The notes: generated from the letters alone by a model not told the origin. A stretch of 64,000 nucleotides of DNA from Variovorax guangxiensis (GCF_003952165.1 NZ_RXFT01000014.1:62001-126000); one strand, 5' to 3'. Shown: positions 18,389 through 27,592, numbered from the stretch's first letter. Program-made: numbers and translations.

Positions 18389-19840
18389 GTGTTGTTGACG
18401 CTGGTCATCGTCTATCTGCTTGTCACCATCGCGATCGGCCTGTACGCCGCCAAGCGGGTGAAGAACACCACCGACTTCGCCATCGCCGGGCGGCACCTGC
18501 CGCTCTACATGATCGTCACGACCACCTTCGCGACCTGGTTCGGCTCCGAAACGGTGCTCGGCATCCCGGCCAAGTTCATCGAGGGCGGGCTCAACGGCGT
18601 GGTCGAAGACCCGTTCGGCGCCGGCACCTGCCTGATCCTGGTGGGCCTGTTCTTCGCCGGCAAGCTCTACCGCATGACGCTGCTGACCATCAGCGACTAC
18701 TACCGCGAGCGCTACGGCCGCGGCGTGGAGGTGGCCTGCTCGCTGATCATCATGCTGAGCTACCTGGGCTGGGTCTCGGCGCAGGTCACGGCGCTGGGGC
18801 TGGTGTTCAACCTGCTGTCGGGCGGCGTGGTCAGCATCCCGGTGGGCATGGTGATCGGGGTGATCTCGATCCTGGCCTACACGCTCTTCGGCGGCATGTG
18901 GTCGGTGGCGGTCACCGACTTCATCCAGATGATCATCCTCGTGGCCGGCCTGGCCGTGATCGCGATGTTCGCGGGCAACATGGCCGGCGGCGCCGACAAG
19001 GTGGTGGCCTTCGCGGTCAGCAAGGACCTCTTCAAGTTCTGGCCCGAGCCGAGCTGGCACGACATGGTGTTCTTCTTCGCCGCGGCCATCACGATGATGC
19101 TGGGCTCCATCCCGCAGCAGGACGTGTTCCAGCGCGTGATGTCGGCCAACAGCGTCAAGGCGGCCCGCCGTGGCCCGGTGATCGGCGGCCTGGCGTACAT
19201 CCTCTTCGCCTTCGTGCCGATGTTCCTCGTGGCCAGCGCGCTGCTCATCATGCCGGAGCAGACCGGCGCGCTGCTGAAGGAAGATCCGCAGAAGGTGCTG
19301 CCCACGCTGGTGCTCGAGAAGATGCCCTTCGTGATGCAGGTGCTGTTCTTCGGCGCGCTGCTGTCGGCCATCAAGTCGACGGCCTCGGCCACGCTGCTGG
19401 CCCCGAGCGTCACCTTCACCGAGAACATCTGGCGCCAGTTCCGCCCGGCCGGCACCGATCGCCAGAACCTCATGACCATGCGCATCACGGTGCTGCTGTT
19501 CAGCGCCGCCGTGCTGGCCTACGCCATTCGCATGCAGGGCACGCCGATCTACGAACTGGTTTCGGGCGCCTACCAGGTGCCGCTGGTGGGCGCCTTCGTG
19601 CCGCTGGTGTGCGGCCTGTACTGGCGCCGGGCCACCACGCAGGGCGCGGTCGCCTCGATCGTCCTGGGCATCGGCGTGTGGCTGCTGTTCCTGCAGGTGC
19701 CGTCCTGGGGAGCCGTGTTCCCGGCCCAGCTGGCGGGTGTTCTGTGCTCTTTCGCGGGCATGGTGGCCGGCTCGCTGCTGCCGCAATGGTTGGCGAACAC
19801 TCACACGCCGCACCGCCCGCTGGCCACGGAGCCGGCCTGA
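18389..19840 (+). CDS. Sodium:solute symporter family protein
   Basis: A 483-residue polytopic transporter of the SSS family with about 12-13 membrane helices. Early motifs DFAIAGRHLPL and FATWFGSETVLGIPA are characteristic. An AGAGGAG ribosome-binding site precedes a GTG start at 18389, which puts the first residues (VLLTLVIVYLLV) at helix 1; longer readings overlap ubiB and add a Cys-rich tail. The substrate cannot be told. It follows ubiB by 13 bp and may be cotranscribed with it. Confidence 0.85.
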   Translation: MLLTLVIVYLLVTIAIGLYAAKRVKNTTDFAIAGRHLPLYMIVTTTFATWFGSETVLGIPAKFIEGGLNGVVEDPFGAGTCLILVGLFFAGKLYRMTLLTISDYYRERYGRGVEVACSLIIMLSYLGWVSAQVTALGLVFNLLSGGVVSIPVGMVIGVISILAYTLFGGMWSVAVTDFIQMIILVAGLAVIAMFAGNMAGGADKVVAFAVSKDLFKFWPEPSWHDMVFFFAAAITMMLGSIPQQDVFQRVMSANSVKAARRGPVIGGLAYILFAFVPMFLVASALLIMPEQTGALLKEDPQKVLPTLVLEKMPFVMQVLFFGALLSAIKSTASATLLAPSVTFTENIWRQFRPAGTDRQNLMTMRITVLLFSAAVLAYAIRMQGTPIYELVSGAYQVPLVGAFVPLVCGLYWRRATTQGAVASIVLGIGVWLLFLQVPSWGAVFPAQLAGVLCSFAGMVAGSLLPQWLANTHTPHRPLATEPA

Positions 19841-19943
19841 AGCCGGGGCCCGCCGGCCGGGCCGGGCGTCCTTTCACGGGGGCGCCCCTATAATCGAGGG
19901 CTTTGCGAGCGGCCGCTGCGCCGCTTTTTTGACCTCATTTCCC

Positions 19944-20273
19944 ATGCCCATCTACGCCTACAAGTGCAGCGCCTGCGGCTTCGCCAAGGACGCTTTGCAG
20001 AAGATGTCCGACGCACCCCTCACGGTGTGTCCGGCGTGCGGCGCGAGTGCGTTCGAAAAACAGGTCACGGCCGCCGGCTTCCAACTCAAGGGCTCGGGCT
20101 GGTACGTGACCGATTTCCGTGACGGCGGCGGCAAGAAGTCCGAGCCGGCCACGTCGCCCGCCTCCGGCGAATCTTCGTCTTCCTCCTCTTCTTCCACCAC
20201 GTCAGCCGCGCCGAGCCCCGCTCCGGCGCCCGCCGCACCGGCTCCCGCGCCGGCCGCGACGAGCGGCGACTGA
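19944..20273 (+). CDS. FmdB-family zinc ribbon protein
   Basis: A 109-residue protein. A zinc ribbon with Cys8/Cys11 (CSAC) and Cys29/Cys32 (CPAC) is the CxxC_CxxC_SSSS domain. A low-complexity tail rich in Ser, Ala and Pro follows. The start MPIYAYKC is the family consensus. It is upstream of DUF502 and aspS, a common order in Burkholderiales. Its role is unknown; regulatory or nucleic-acid binding has been proposed for FmdB. Confidence 0.9.
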   Translation: MPIYAYKCSACGFAKDALQKMSDAPLTVCPACGASAFEKQVTAAGFQLKGSGWYVTDFRDGGGKKSEPATSPASGESSSSSSSSTTSAAPSPAPAPAAPAPAPAATSGD

Positions 20274-20290
20274 AACACCCCCCGACCGCC

Positions 20291-20923
20291 ATGCTCGCCC
20301 TGCGCAAATGGTTGCTGTCCGGCCTGCTGGTCATCGTGCCGCTGGTCATCACGCTCGGCGTGCTGAACTGGATCATCGGCACGCTCGACCAGACGCTGTG
20401 GCTGCTGCCCGAGCAGTGGCAGACCTGGCTGAGCGACCACAAGGTGCGCGGCCTGGGCGTGCTGCTCACGCTGGCGATCCTGCTGGTGGTGGGGGCCACG
20501 GCCAGCAACTTCGTCGGCAAGCGCCTGCTCGGCTGGGGTGACGCCGTGGTCCGGCGCATCCCGGTGGTGCGCTCGATCTACTCCAGCGTCAAGCAGGTGT
20601 CGGACACGCTGTTCTCCGAGAACGGCAATGCCTTCCGCACCGCGGTGCTGGTGCAATGGCCGCGCGAAGGCGTGTGGACCATCGCCTTCGTGACCGGCGC
20701 GCCCGGCAACGAGGTCGCCGCGCATCTCGGCGAGGGCGAGTTCCTCAGCGTCTATGTGCCGACCACGCCCAATCCCACGGGCGGCTACTTCGTGATGCTC
20801 AAGCGCAGCGACTGCATCGAACTGAAGATGAGCGTGGACGAAGCGCTCAAGTACATCGTCTCGATGGGGGTGGTCGTTCCAGGCGGCCCTGCCACGGTGG
20901 CGGTGAAGTCTTCCAACTCATAA
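20291..20923 (+). CDS. DUF502 family membrane protein
   Basis: A 210-residue protein with two N-terminal membrane helices (about 7-30 and 55-75). A soluble domain follows with the conserved RRIPVVRSIYSSVKQVSDTL region and the TPNPTGGYFVML motif. DUF502 proteins resemble plant LIKE-COV membrane proteins; their function in bacteria is not known. It is 17 bp after the zinc-ribbon gene and 39 bp before aspS. Confidence 0.9.
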   Translation: MLALRKWLLSGLLVIVPLVITLGVLNWIIGTLDQTLWLLPEQWQTWLSDHKVRGLGVLLTLAILLVVGATASNFVGKRLLGWGDAVVRRIPVVRSIYSSVKQVSDTLFSENGNAFRTAVLVQWPREGVWTIAFVTGAPGNEVAAHLGEGEFLSVYVPTTPNPTGGYFVMLKRSDCIELKMSVDEALKYIVSMGVVVPGGPATVAVKSSNS

Positions 20924-20962
20924 AAGAACGAACGCGCCCGCGAGGCGCCGGAATGGATTCCT

Positions 20963-22762
20963 ATGGCCATGCGTACTCAATATTGCGGTCTCGTGACCGA
21001 AGCCCTGCTGGGCCAGACCGTCACCCTTTGCGGCTGGGTCAACCGTCGCCGCGACCACGGCGGCGTGATCTTCATCGACGTGCGTGACCGCGAAGGCTAC
21101 GTGCAGGTGGTGTGCGACCCCGACCGCGCCTCGACCTTCGCCGTGGCCGAGAGCCTGCGCAACGAATACTGCGTGCAGATCACCGGCCTGGTGCGCGCGC
21201 GGCCCGAAGGCACGACCAACGACCAGCTCAAGAGCGGCAAGATCGAAGTGCTGTGCCATGAGCTGAAGGTGCTGAACCCCTCGGTCACGCCCCCGTTCCT
21301 GCTGGACGACGACAACCTGTCGGAAACCACCCGCCTCACGCACCGCGTGCTCGACCTGCGCCGCCCGGCCATGCAGCGCAACATGCTGCTGCGCTACAAG
21401 GTGACGATGGAAACGCGCAAGTTCCTCGACGCCAACGGCTTCATCGACATCGAGACGCCGATGCTGGGCAAGTCCACGCCCGAAGGCGCGCGCGACTACC
21501 TCGTGCCCAGCCGCGTGCACGACGGCAGCTTCTTCGCGCTGCCGCAGTCGCCCCAGCTCTTCAAGCAGCTGCTGATGGTGGCAGGCTACGACCGCTACTA
21601 CCAGATCGTGAAGTGCTTCCGTGACGAAGACCTGCGCGCCGACCGCCAGCCCGAATTCACGCAGATCGACATCGAGACCTCGTTCCTCGCCGAGGAAGAG
21701 ATCCGCGAGATGTTCGAAGGCATGATCCGCAACGTGTTCCGCAACGCCGCGGGCATCGACCTGCCGGTGTTCCCGACCATGACGTACGCGGACGCGATGT
21801 TCAAGTACGGTTCGGACAAGCCCGACCTGCGCGTGAAGCTCGAGTTCACCGAACTCACCGAGTTGATGAAGCGCGTGGAATTCAAGGTGTTCTCCAACGC
21901 CGCCACCATGGCCGGCGGCCGCGTCGTGGCGCTGCGCGTGCCCGGCGGCGGTGCCGAGGGCGGTCTCTCGCGCGGCGAGATCGACGCGTACCAGGAGTTC
22001 GTCAAGATCTACGGCGCCAAGGGCCTGGCCTACATCAAGGTCAACGACGCTGCTGCCGGCCGCGATGGCCTGCAGAGCCCGATCGTGAAGAACCTCGACG
22101 ACAACGCGCTGGCCGAGATCATCGCGCGCACGGGTGCGCGCAACGGCGACATCCTGTTCTTCGGCGCCGACAAGGAAAAGATCGTCAACGACGCCATCGG
22201 CGCGCTGCGCATCAAGATCGGCCACAGCGCCTTCGGCAAGAAGAGCGGCCTGTTCGACGACCGCTGGGCGCCGCTGTGGGTGGTGGACTTCCCGATGTTC
22301 GAGTTCGACGAGGAAGGCCAGCGCTGGAGCGCCGTGCACCACCCGTTCACCGCGCCGAAGGACGGCCACGAAGACCTCATGGACACCGCGCCCGAGAAGT
22401 GCATCGCCAAGGCCTACGACATGGTGCTCAACGGAATCGAGATGGGCGGCGGCTCGGTGCGTATCCACCGCGAGGAAGTGCAGAGCAAGGTGTTCCGCGC
22501 GCTGAAGATCAGCGCCGAGGACGCGCAGCTCAAGTTCGGCTTCCTGCTGGACGCGCTGCAGTACGGCGCGCCGCCCCACGGCGGCATCGCCATCGGCCTG
22601 GACCGCCTGGTCATGCTGATGACCGGCGCCGAGTCGATCCGCGACGTGATCGCCTTCCCCAAGACCCAGCGCGCGCAGGACCTGCTGACGCAGGCACCGA
22701 GCCCGGTCGACGAGAAGCAGCTGCGCGAACTCCACATCAAGCTGCGCAACGCGCAAGCATGA
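20963..22762 (+). CDS. aspS: Aspartyl-tRNA synthetase
   Basis: A 599-residue class II synthetase. An N-terminal OB anticodon-binding domain (GWVNRRRDHGGVIFIDVRDR) is followed by the catalytic core, with motif 2 (FRDEDLRADRQPEFTQID) and motif 3 (GIAIGLDRLVMLMTGAESI). The bacterial GAD insertion lies between motifs 2 and 3. The length is that of bacterial AspRS. In many Betaproteobacteria that lack AsnRS the enzyme is non-discriminating, but this cannot be judged here. Confidence 0.97.
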   Translation: MAMRTQYCGLVTEALLGQTVTLCGWVNRRRDHGGVIFIDVRDREGYVQVVCDPDRASTFAVAESLRNEYCVQITGLVRARPEGTTNDQLKSGKIEVLCHELKVLNPSVTPPFLLDDDNLSETTRLTHRVLDLRRPAMQRNMLLRYKVTMETRKFLDANGFIDIETPMLGKSTPEGARDYLVPSRVHDGSFFALPQSPQLFKQLLMVAGYDRYYQIVKCFRDEDLRADRQPEFTQIDIETSFLAEEEIREMFEGMIRNVFRNAAGIDLPVFPTMTYADAMFKYGSDKPDLRVKLEFTELTELMKRVEFKVFSNAATMAGGRVVALRVPGGGAEGGLSRGEIDAYQEFVKIYGAKGLAYIKVNDAAAGRDGLQSPIVKNLDDNALAEIIARTGARNGDILFFGADKEKIVNDAIGALRIKIGHSAFGKKSGLFDDRWAPLWVVDFPMFEFDEEGQRWSAVHHPFTAPKDGHEDLMDTAPEKCIAKAYDMVLNGIEMGGGSVRIHREEVQSKVFRALKISAEDAQLKFGFLLDALQYGAPPHGGIAIGLDRLVMLMTGAESIRDVIAFPKTQRAQDLLTQAPSPVDEKQLRELHIKLRNAQA

Positions 22763-22870
22763 TGTTCGCCCCCAGGCTGCGCGCACTTCGTGTCGCTTCG
22801 CCAACCCCCGACCGGGGGCAACACCTGAGGCCCGGCAAAGCCGGTTCCTCGGTGTTCCGCGAAGAAAACT
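22763..22870 (+). repeat. Dispersed intergenic repeat, copy 1
   Basis: This stretch shares an ordered set of blocks with 36186-36288: CGCCCCCAGGCT, CACTTCGTGT, CGGGGGCAA, GGCCCGGCAA, GCCGGTTCC and GAA(A)AGAA. It contains two hairpins, CCCCC-GACC-GGGGG (22805-22818) and CCGGC-AAA-GCCGG (22832-22844). It sits directly after the aspS stop, so it could end or stabilise that message. Confidence 0.8.
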
Positions 22871-22881
22871 GAGCGCCCCCG

Positions 22882-23358
22882 ATGACGACTGGTTCTCGGC
22901 CCTGGAAGATCCCGGAGTCGGTGCTGGTCGTGATCCACACGCCGGCGCTCGATGTGCTGCTGATCCGGCGTGCGGATGCCGAGACCGACTTCTGGCAATC
23001 GGTCACAGGCAGCAAGGACGTGGCCGACGAGCCCCTGGTGCTCACCGCGGCGCGCGAGGTGGCCGAGGAAACCGGCATCCTGTGCGGCGAAGGCACGCCG
23101 CTGGCCTCGCAACTGGTCGACTGGCAGCTGCGCAACGTCTACGAGATCTACCCGCGCTGGCGCGCCCGCTATGCACCGGGCGTCACCCACAACACCGAGC
23201 ACCTTTTCGGCCTGCGCGTGCCCGAACGCGTCGTGCCCACGCTCGACCCCCGCGAGCACACCGACTGGCGCTGGCTGCCGTACCGCGAGGCGGCGGACGC
23301 CTGCTTTTCCCCATCGAATGCCGAAGCCATTCTGTTGCTGCCAGAATTTGCGCGATGA
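22882..23358 (+). CDS. nudB: Dihydroneopterin triphosphate diphosphatase
   Basis: A 158-residue Nudix hydrolase. The Nudix box (about 43-65) contains AAREVAEETGI with Arg58, Glu62 and Glu63. NudB removes pyrophosphate from 7,8-dihydroneopterin triphosphate in folate synthesis. The conserved PESVLVVIHTP and ADAETDFWQSVTGS segments support NudB over other Nudix enzymes. The FolE product is its substrate, and folE is about 0.8 kb downstream. It overlaps the next gene by four bases. Confidence 0.9.
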   Translation: MTTGSRPWKIPESVLVVIHTPALDVLLIRRADAETDFWQSVTGSKDVADEPLVLTAAREVAEETGILCGEGTPLASQLVDWQLRNVYEIYPRWRARYAPGVTHNTEHLFGLRVPERVVPTLDPREHTDWRWLPYREAADACFSPSNAEAILLLPEFAR

Positions 23359-24122
23359 ACCAGCCGGCAGCAGCAGCGGTGCAGAACCTCCGCGTCGCGA
23401 CCTACAACATCCACAAGGGTGTGCAGGGCATCGGCCCCGCGCGGCGGCTCGAGATCCACAACCTCGGCCACGCCATCGAGCAACTCGACGCCGACATCGT
23501 CTGCCTGCAGGAAGTGCGCAAGATGAACCGGCAGGCGGCGGCGCGTTTCGCGCGCTGGCCCGAGCTGCCGCAGGCCGACTTCCTCGCGCCCGAGGGCTAC
23601 ACCGCCGTCTACGAGACCAACGCCGTCACGCGCCATGGCGAGCACGGCAATGCGCTGCTCACGCGCTGGCCGGTGCTGGGCACTACCCACCAGGACATTT
23701 CCGACCACCGCTTCGAGCAGCGCGGGCTGCTGCACGTGGTGATCGACGTGGAAGGCCGGCGGGTGCACGCCATCGTGGTGCACCTGGGGCTCATCAAGGG
23801 CAGCCGGGTGCGGCAGATCGCGCGGCTGCGCGAGTTCATCGACCGCGAGGTACCGCCCGGCGAGGCCGTGGTGGTGGCGGGCGACTTCAACGACTGGGGC
23901 GCGCGCATGCGCTACGCCATGAACGCCATGGGCCTGCGCGACACCAGCGATCTGCGCGGTCCGCGCACGCTCACTTATCCCTCGCGCCTGCCGGTGGCGC
24001 AGCTCGACTTCGTCTACGGGCGCGGGCTGGAGCCGCTGTCCTGCGTGGTGCCGCGCGGTCCGATCTGGGCCCGCATGTCCGACCACCTGCCGCTGGTGGC
24101 TGATTTTTCACTCCTTAATTGA
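23355..24122 (+). CDS. Endonuclease/exonuclease/phosphatase family protein
   Basis: A 255-residue EEP-fold metal-dependent hydrolase. Conserved metal and catalytic elements are YNIHKGVQGIG, LQEVRK, GDFNDWG and SDHLPL. No signal peptide is seen, so it should be cytosolic. Members cleave DNA, sugar phosphates or phospholipids; the nearest well-known neighbours accompany cardiolipin synthases, but no such gene is here. The ATG at 23355 overlaps the nudB stop. Confidence 0.85.
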   Translation: MNQPAAAAVQNLRVATYNIHKGVQGIGPARRLEIHNLGHAIEQLDADIVCLQEVRKMNRQAAARFARWPELPQADFLAPEGYTAVYETNAVTRHGEHGNALLTRWPVLGTTHQDISDHRFEQRGLLHVVIDVEGRRVHAIVVHLGLIKGSRVRQIARLREFIDREVPPGEAVVVAGDFNDWGARMRYAMNAMGLRDTSDLRGPRTLTYPSRLPVAQLDFVYGRGLEPLSCVVPRGPIWARMSDHLPLVADFSLLN

Positions 24123-24165
24123 TAGCATTGCTCCGAGAAGGGACGGGCGTTGCGGCCCCGAATGT
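24116..24165. repeat. Dispersed ATAGC-type intergenic repeat, copy 2
   Basis: AATTGATAGC is followed about 16 bases later by GGGACGGGCGTTGC. The order ATAGC then GGGxGGGGC matches 14291-14340. It lies just before folE and begins inside the stop of the EEP gene. Confidence 0.4.
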
Positions 24166-24195
24166 CTGGAGCCATTCACTGGTACGATCTTTGCC

Positions 24196-24927
24196 ATGCT
24201 GAGGAAAACCGACGTCGAACCGCGCCCCGATCGAAACGACGATGACGAGGGCACGCCCGTCTCCGTGAAGATCCGCGAGCGCATCACCGCGGCGCGCAAG
24301 CGCTTCAATGCCAACGACAACATCTCCGAGTTCATCCAGCCCGGCGAGCTGGAGGCCCTGCTCGACGAGGTCGAGGTCAAGATGAAGGACGTGCTCCAGA
24401 GCCTGGTGATCGACGTCGAGAACGACCACAACACCGACAACACCGCGCGCCGGGTCGCCAAGATGTACCTCAACGAGGTGTTCAGGGGCCGCTATGTGGC
24501 GGCGCCTTCGCTCACCGAGTTTCCGAACGCCGAGCACCTGAACGAGCTGATGATCGTCGGCCCGATCACCGTGCGCAGCGCCTGCTCGCACCACTTCTGC
24601 CCGATCATCGGCAAGCTCTGGATCGGCGTGATGCCCAACGAGCACACCAACGTGATCGGCCTGTCGAAGTACGCGCGCCTGGCCGAATGGGTCATGGGCC
24701 GTCCGCAGATCCAGGAAGAAGCCGTGGTGCAGCTGGCCGACCTGATCCAGGAAAAGACCCAGCCCGACGGCCTGGCCCTCGTCATGGAGGCCGAGCACTT
24801 CTGCATGGCCTGGCGCGGCGTGAAGGAAATGGACAGCAAGATGATCAATTCCGTGATGCGCGGCGTGTTCCTGAAAGATCCGAGCCTGCGCCGCGAATTC
24901 CTTTCCCTCCTGCCCAGAAAGGACTGA
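24196..24927 (+). CDS. folE: GTP cyclohydrolase I
   Basis: A 243-residue type IA enzyme making 7,8-dihydroneopterin triphosphate from GTP. The zinc ligands Cys130 and His133 (RSACSHHFCP) and Cys204 (EHFCMAWRG) are intact, so this is the zinc form. The C-terminal LRREFLSLL is typical. The product feeds folate (through NudB) and queuosine (through QueD), both encoded in this window. A BLUF sensor gene follows after 3 bp. Confidence 0.96.
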   Translation: MLRKTDVEPRPDRNDDDEGTPVSVKIRERITAARKRFNANDNISEFIQPGELEALLDEVEVKMKDVLQSLVIDVENDHNTDNTARRVAKMYLNEVFRGRYVAAPSLTEFPNAEHLNELMIVGPITVRSACSHHFCPIIGKLWIGVMPNEHTNVIGLSKYARLAEWVMGRPQIQEEAVVQLADLIQEKTQPDGLALVMEAEHFCMAWRGVKEMDSKMINSVMRGVFLKDPSLRREFLSLLPRKD

Positions 24928-24930
24928 GCC

Positions 24931-25353
24931 ATGCTGGTCCGACTCCTCTACGCCAGCCGCGCCGTCGACACCAGCCCCGAGGCCATCGAGTCGATCCTGG
25001 CGCAATCGCGCACCCACAACACCGCGTGCGGCATCACCGGCATCCTCTGCTATGGCGCGGGCACCTTCCTGCAGGCCATCGAAGGCGGCCGCATGGCCAT
25101 CTCCGAGCTCTACGGCCACATCCAGCGCGATGCGCGCCACAAGGACGTGGTGCTGCTGCACTACGAAGAGATCTCCGAGCGCCGCTTCGGCGGCTGGACG
25201 ATGGGCCAGGTCAACCTGTCGAAGCTCAACGCATCGACGCTGCTGAAGTATTCCGAGAAGCCCGAGCTCAACCCGTACGCGGTGTCGGGCAAGGTCTCGT
25301 TGGCGCTGCTCGAGGAACTGATGGCAACTGCCGCCATCGTCGGCCGCCACTAG
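24931..25353 (+). CDS. BLUF-domain blue-light sensor protein
   Basis: A 140-residue single-domain flavoprotein. The BLUF photocycle residues are visible: Tyr7 (RLLYAS), Asn30 (THNTACGITG), Gln48 (FLQAIEGG), and the Trp/Met pair in GGWTMGQV. Blue light rearranges hydrogen bonds around FAD. There is no attached EAL, GGDEF or HTH domain, so it must signal by binding a partner. It starts 3 bp after folE, which implies cotranscription. Confidence 0.92.
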   Translation: MLVRLLYASRAVDTSPEAIESILAQSRTHNTACGITGILCYGAGTFLQAIEGGRMAISELYGHIQRDARHKDVVLLHYEEISERRFGGWTMGQVNLSKLNASTLLKYSEKPELNPYAVSGKVSLALLEELMATAAIVGRH

Positions 25354-25455
25354 AACGTGGCTCTCGCGCTCGGCACTTCGCATCCCCGCTGCGCTCCTCG
25401 GAGCCCGCTCGCGCCTTTGAGCGGCCCGGCGGCGCGCGGTCTCGCATAGCTCGAG

Positions 25456-26337
25456 GTGCCGCTCTCCGCATTCGCGCTGATCCTGCTCGCCGGGATCATC
25501 CACGCCAGCTGGAACATCGCCGCCAAGAAAGCGAACGGCGACGCGCGCTTCAGCTTCCAGGCGAGCGTGTTCAACATGGTCATCTGGGCGCCGGTGGGCA
25601 TCGTGCTAGGCTGGAACGTGGTGCCTGGCTGGGGGCGGGCGGAGTGGGGCTTCGTCGTGCTCAGCGGCGTACTGCACGTCCTGTATTTCATCGTGCTGCT
25701 GCGCGGCTACCGCAAATCCGACCTCACGGTGGTCTATCCGCTGGCGCGCGGCTCGGGGCCGCTGCTGTCCTCGCTGGTGGCGGTGCTCTTCCTCGGCGAG
25801 AAGATCAGCCTCGTCGGCGTGGCCGGCATCCTTGGCGTGGTGGCCGGCGTGTTCCTCATCGCCGGCGGCCCGCGCCTGTGGCAGAAGGCGCACGACCCGG
25901 CGCAGCGCGCGCGGGTGCACAAGGGCATGCGCTACGGCGTGCTGACCGGCGCTTTCATCGCGGCCTACACGGTGGCCGACAGCTACGCGGTCAAGTTCCT
26001 CGCGATGTCGCCGATCCTGCTCGACTACATGGGCAACCTCGTGCGCATCGTGCTGCTGCTGCCCGCGGCGCTGCAGGACCGCGCGACCACCATGCGCATG
26101 TGGCGCGACCAGTGGAAATACGCGCTGCTGGTGGCGGCGATCAGCCCCGTCTCGTACGTGCTCGTGCTCTACGCGGTGCAGCAGGCGCCGATCTCGCACG
26201 TTGCACCGGCGCGCGAGGTGTCGATGCTCTTCGCGGCGCTCATCGGGGGCCATCTGCTGCGCGAGGGAGACCGGCTGCTGAGGCTGATGGGCGCGATGTT
26301 CATCGCCGCCGGCGTGGTGGCGCTCGCCCTGGGCTGA
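25456..26337 (+). CDS. EamA/DMT superfamily permease
   Basis: A 293-residue inner-membrane transporter with about ten hydrophobic segments in two EamA halves. The first half begins LLAGIIHASWNIAAKKA and the second TGAFIAAYTVADSYAVK. A GTG start at 25456 puts the first helix at the N terminus. The 100 bp before it holds GC-rich imperfect palindromes but no clear promoter. The substrate is unknown. Confidence 0.88.
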   Translation: MPLSAFALILLAGIIHASWNIAAKKANGDARFSFQASVFNMVIWAPVGIVLGWNVVPGWGRAEWGFVVLSGVLHVLYFIVLLRGYRKSDLTVVYPLARGSGPLLSSLVAVLFLGEKISLVGVAGILGVVAGVFLIAGGPRLWQKAHDPAQRARVHKGMRYGVLTGAFIAAYTVADSYAVKFLAMSPILLDYMGNLVRIVLLLPAALQDRATTMRMWRDQWKYALLVAAISPVSYVLVLYAVQQAPISHVAPAREVSMLFAALIGGHLLREGDRLLRLMGAMFIAAGVVALALG

Positions 26338-26341
26338 GCCA

Positions 26342-27166
26342 GTGCTGCTGTTCGGCTGCGACTTCTCCAGCGCGCCGACGGCACGCAAGCCCATCGTCGT
26401 CGCAACAGGCGAACAGAGCGGCACCGACAGGGTCGTGCTGCGCGGCCTGCAGCGCTTTTCCACGCTCGACGCCTGGGGCGAATGGCTGTGCGCCACGCCG
26501 TCCTGGACCGGCGGTTTCGACTTTCCGTTCAGCCTGCCGCGGGAACTCGTCGAGCAGCTGCGATGGCCGCTGCAGTGGGAGCCGCTGATGGCCCACTACG
26601 CCGGCCTGAGCCGCGCCGAGATCCGCCAGACCTTCGCCGCCTTCTGCGCGGCGCGCCCGGTGGGCGGCAAGTTCGCGCACCGCAAGGCCGATGGGCCCGC
26701 AGGCTCGAGCCCCTCGATGAAGTGGGTCAACCCGCCGGTGGCCTACATGCTCCATGCCGGCGTGCCGCGCCTGCTCGCGGCGGGTGCGCGCATTCCGGGG
26801 CTGCACGCCGGCAGGGGGGCCGATCGCATCGCGCTGGAGGCTTATCCGGGTCTGCTGGCGCGCGAGCTGATCGGACGGCGCAGCTACAAGAGCGACGACC
26901 TGGCGAAGCAGACACCCGAGCGCCGAGCCGCGCGCGCCGACCTGCTGGCGGCGCTCGAAGCCGGCTCGTCCCGCCTCGGGTTGAGGCTGGCCGTCACCGC
27001 GCCGCAGCGCGCGGAGTTGCTCGCGGACGCACGCGGCGACGACATCGACGCCGTGCTGTGCCTGCTGCAGGCCGCCTGGGGCCTGCAGCGCGCCGCAAGC
27101 CCCGGCCCGGGCCATGGCCTGCCGGAAGACTTCGATCCGCTTGAAGGATGGATCGTCAGCGCCTGA
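26342..27166 (+). CDS. DUF429 domain protein
   Basis: A 274-residue protein of the DUF429 group. The N-terminal strand LLFGCDFSSAPT and the GFDFPFSLPR and ALEAYPGLLAR motifs suggest an RNase H-like fold. The function is not known. The start is a GTG four bases after the EamA stop, so the two are probably cotranscribed. Confidence 0.75.
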   Translation: MLLFGCDFSSAPTARKPIVVATGEQSGTDRVVLRGLQRFSTLDAWGEWLCATPSWTGGFDFPFSLPRELVEQLRWPLQWEPLMAHYAGLSRAEIRQTFAAFCAARPVGGKFAHRKADGPAGSSPSMKWVNPPVAYMLHAGVPRLLAAGARIPGLHAGRGADRIALEAYPGLLARELIGRRSYKSDDLAKQTPERRAARADLLAALEAGSSRLGLRLAVTAPQRAELLADARGDDIDAVLCLLQAAWGLQRAASPGPGHGLPEDFDPLEGWIVSA

Positions 27167-27293
27167 GCCTCGTTGTCCTACACCGCTTCGGGCTTCCGTC
27201 GGCGTTCGCCGCCATGCGGCGGCGCCTAGATTGACTGCGGTGGGCCACCCCGGCCCACCTGTTTCAACATCAATCCATCAGGAAGGAAGCGAC

Positions 27294-27491
27294 ATGAACA
27301 AGGATCAAGTGGCAGGCCGCGTCGAGGAAGCCAAGGGCAAGCTGAAGGAAGTCGCCGGCAAGGTTGTCGGCAACGAGAAGCTCGAAGGCGAGGGCATTGC
27401 CGATCAGGCCGCCGGCAAGGTGCAGAAGACCTACGGCGACGTGAAGGAAAAGGCCAAGGACGCGATCAAGTCGGGCGCCGACAAGCTGTGA
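27294..27491 (+). CDS. CsbD family stress protein
   Basis: A 65-residue hydrophilic, Lys/Glu/Ala-rich protein with the CsbD core QVAGRVEEAKGKLKEVAGKV and the GIADQAAGKVQKTYGD motif. CsbD proteins rise under general stress, and their mechanism is unknown. A GGAAGGAAG ribosome-binding site supports the start at 27294. It leads a group of small stress and envelope genes. Confidence 0.9.
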   Translation: MNKDQVAGRVEEAKGKLKEVAGKVVGNEKLEGEGIADQAAGKVQKTYGDVKEKAKDAIKSGADKL

Positions 27492-27592
27492 CCGGTCGGG
27501 GGCGGGGGCATGCATCCAGCCCGGCTGCCCCGTTCACACACTCTCTTTTTCTTCCCCATTTCCAATTTCCAAGAAGCGACAGGAGGACTGCC

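Noticed and set aside
24931..25353. BLUF gene as a cyclic-di-GMP enzyme
   Set aside because: The product is 140 residues with the BLUF domain only; no EAL or GGDEF motif follows.
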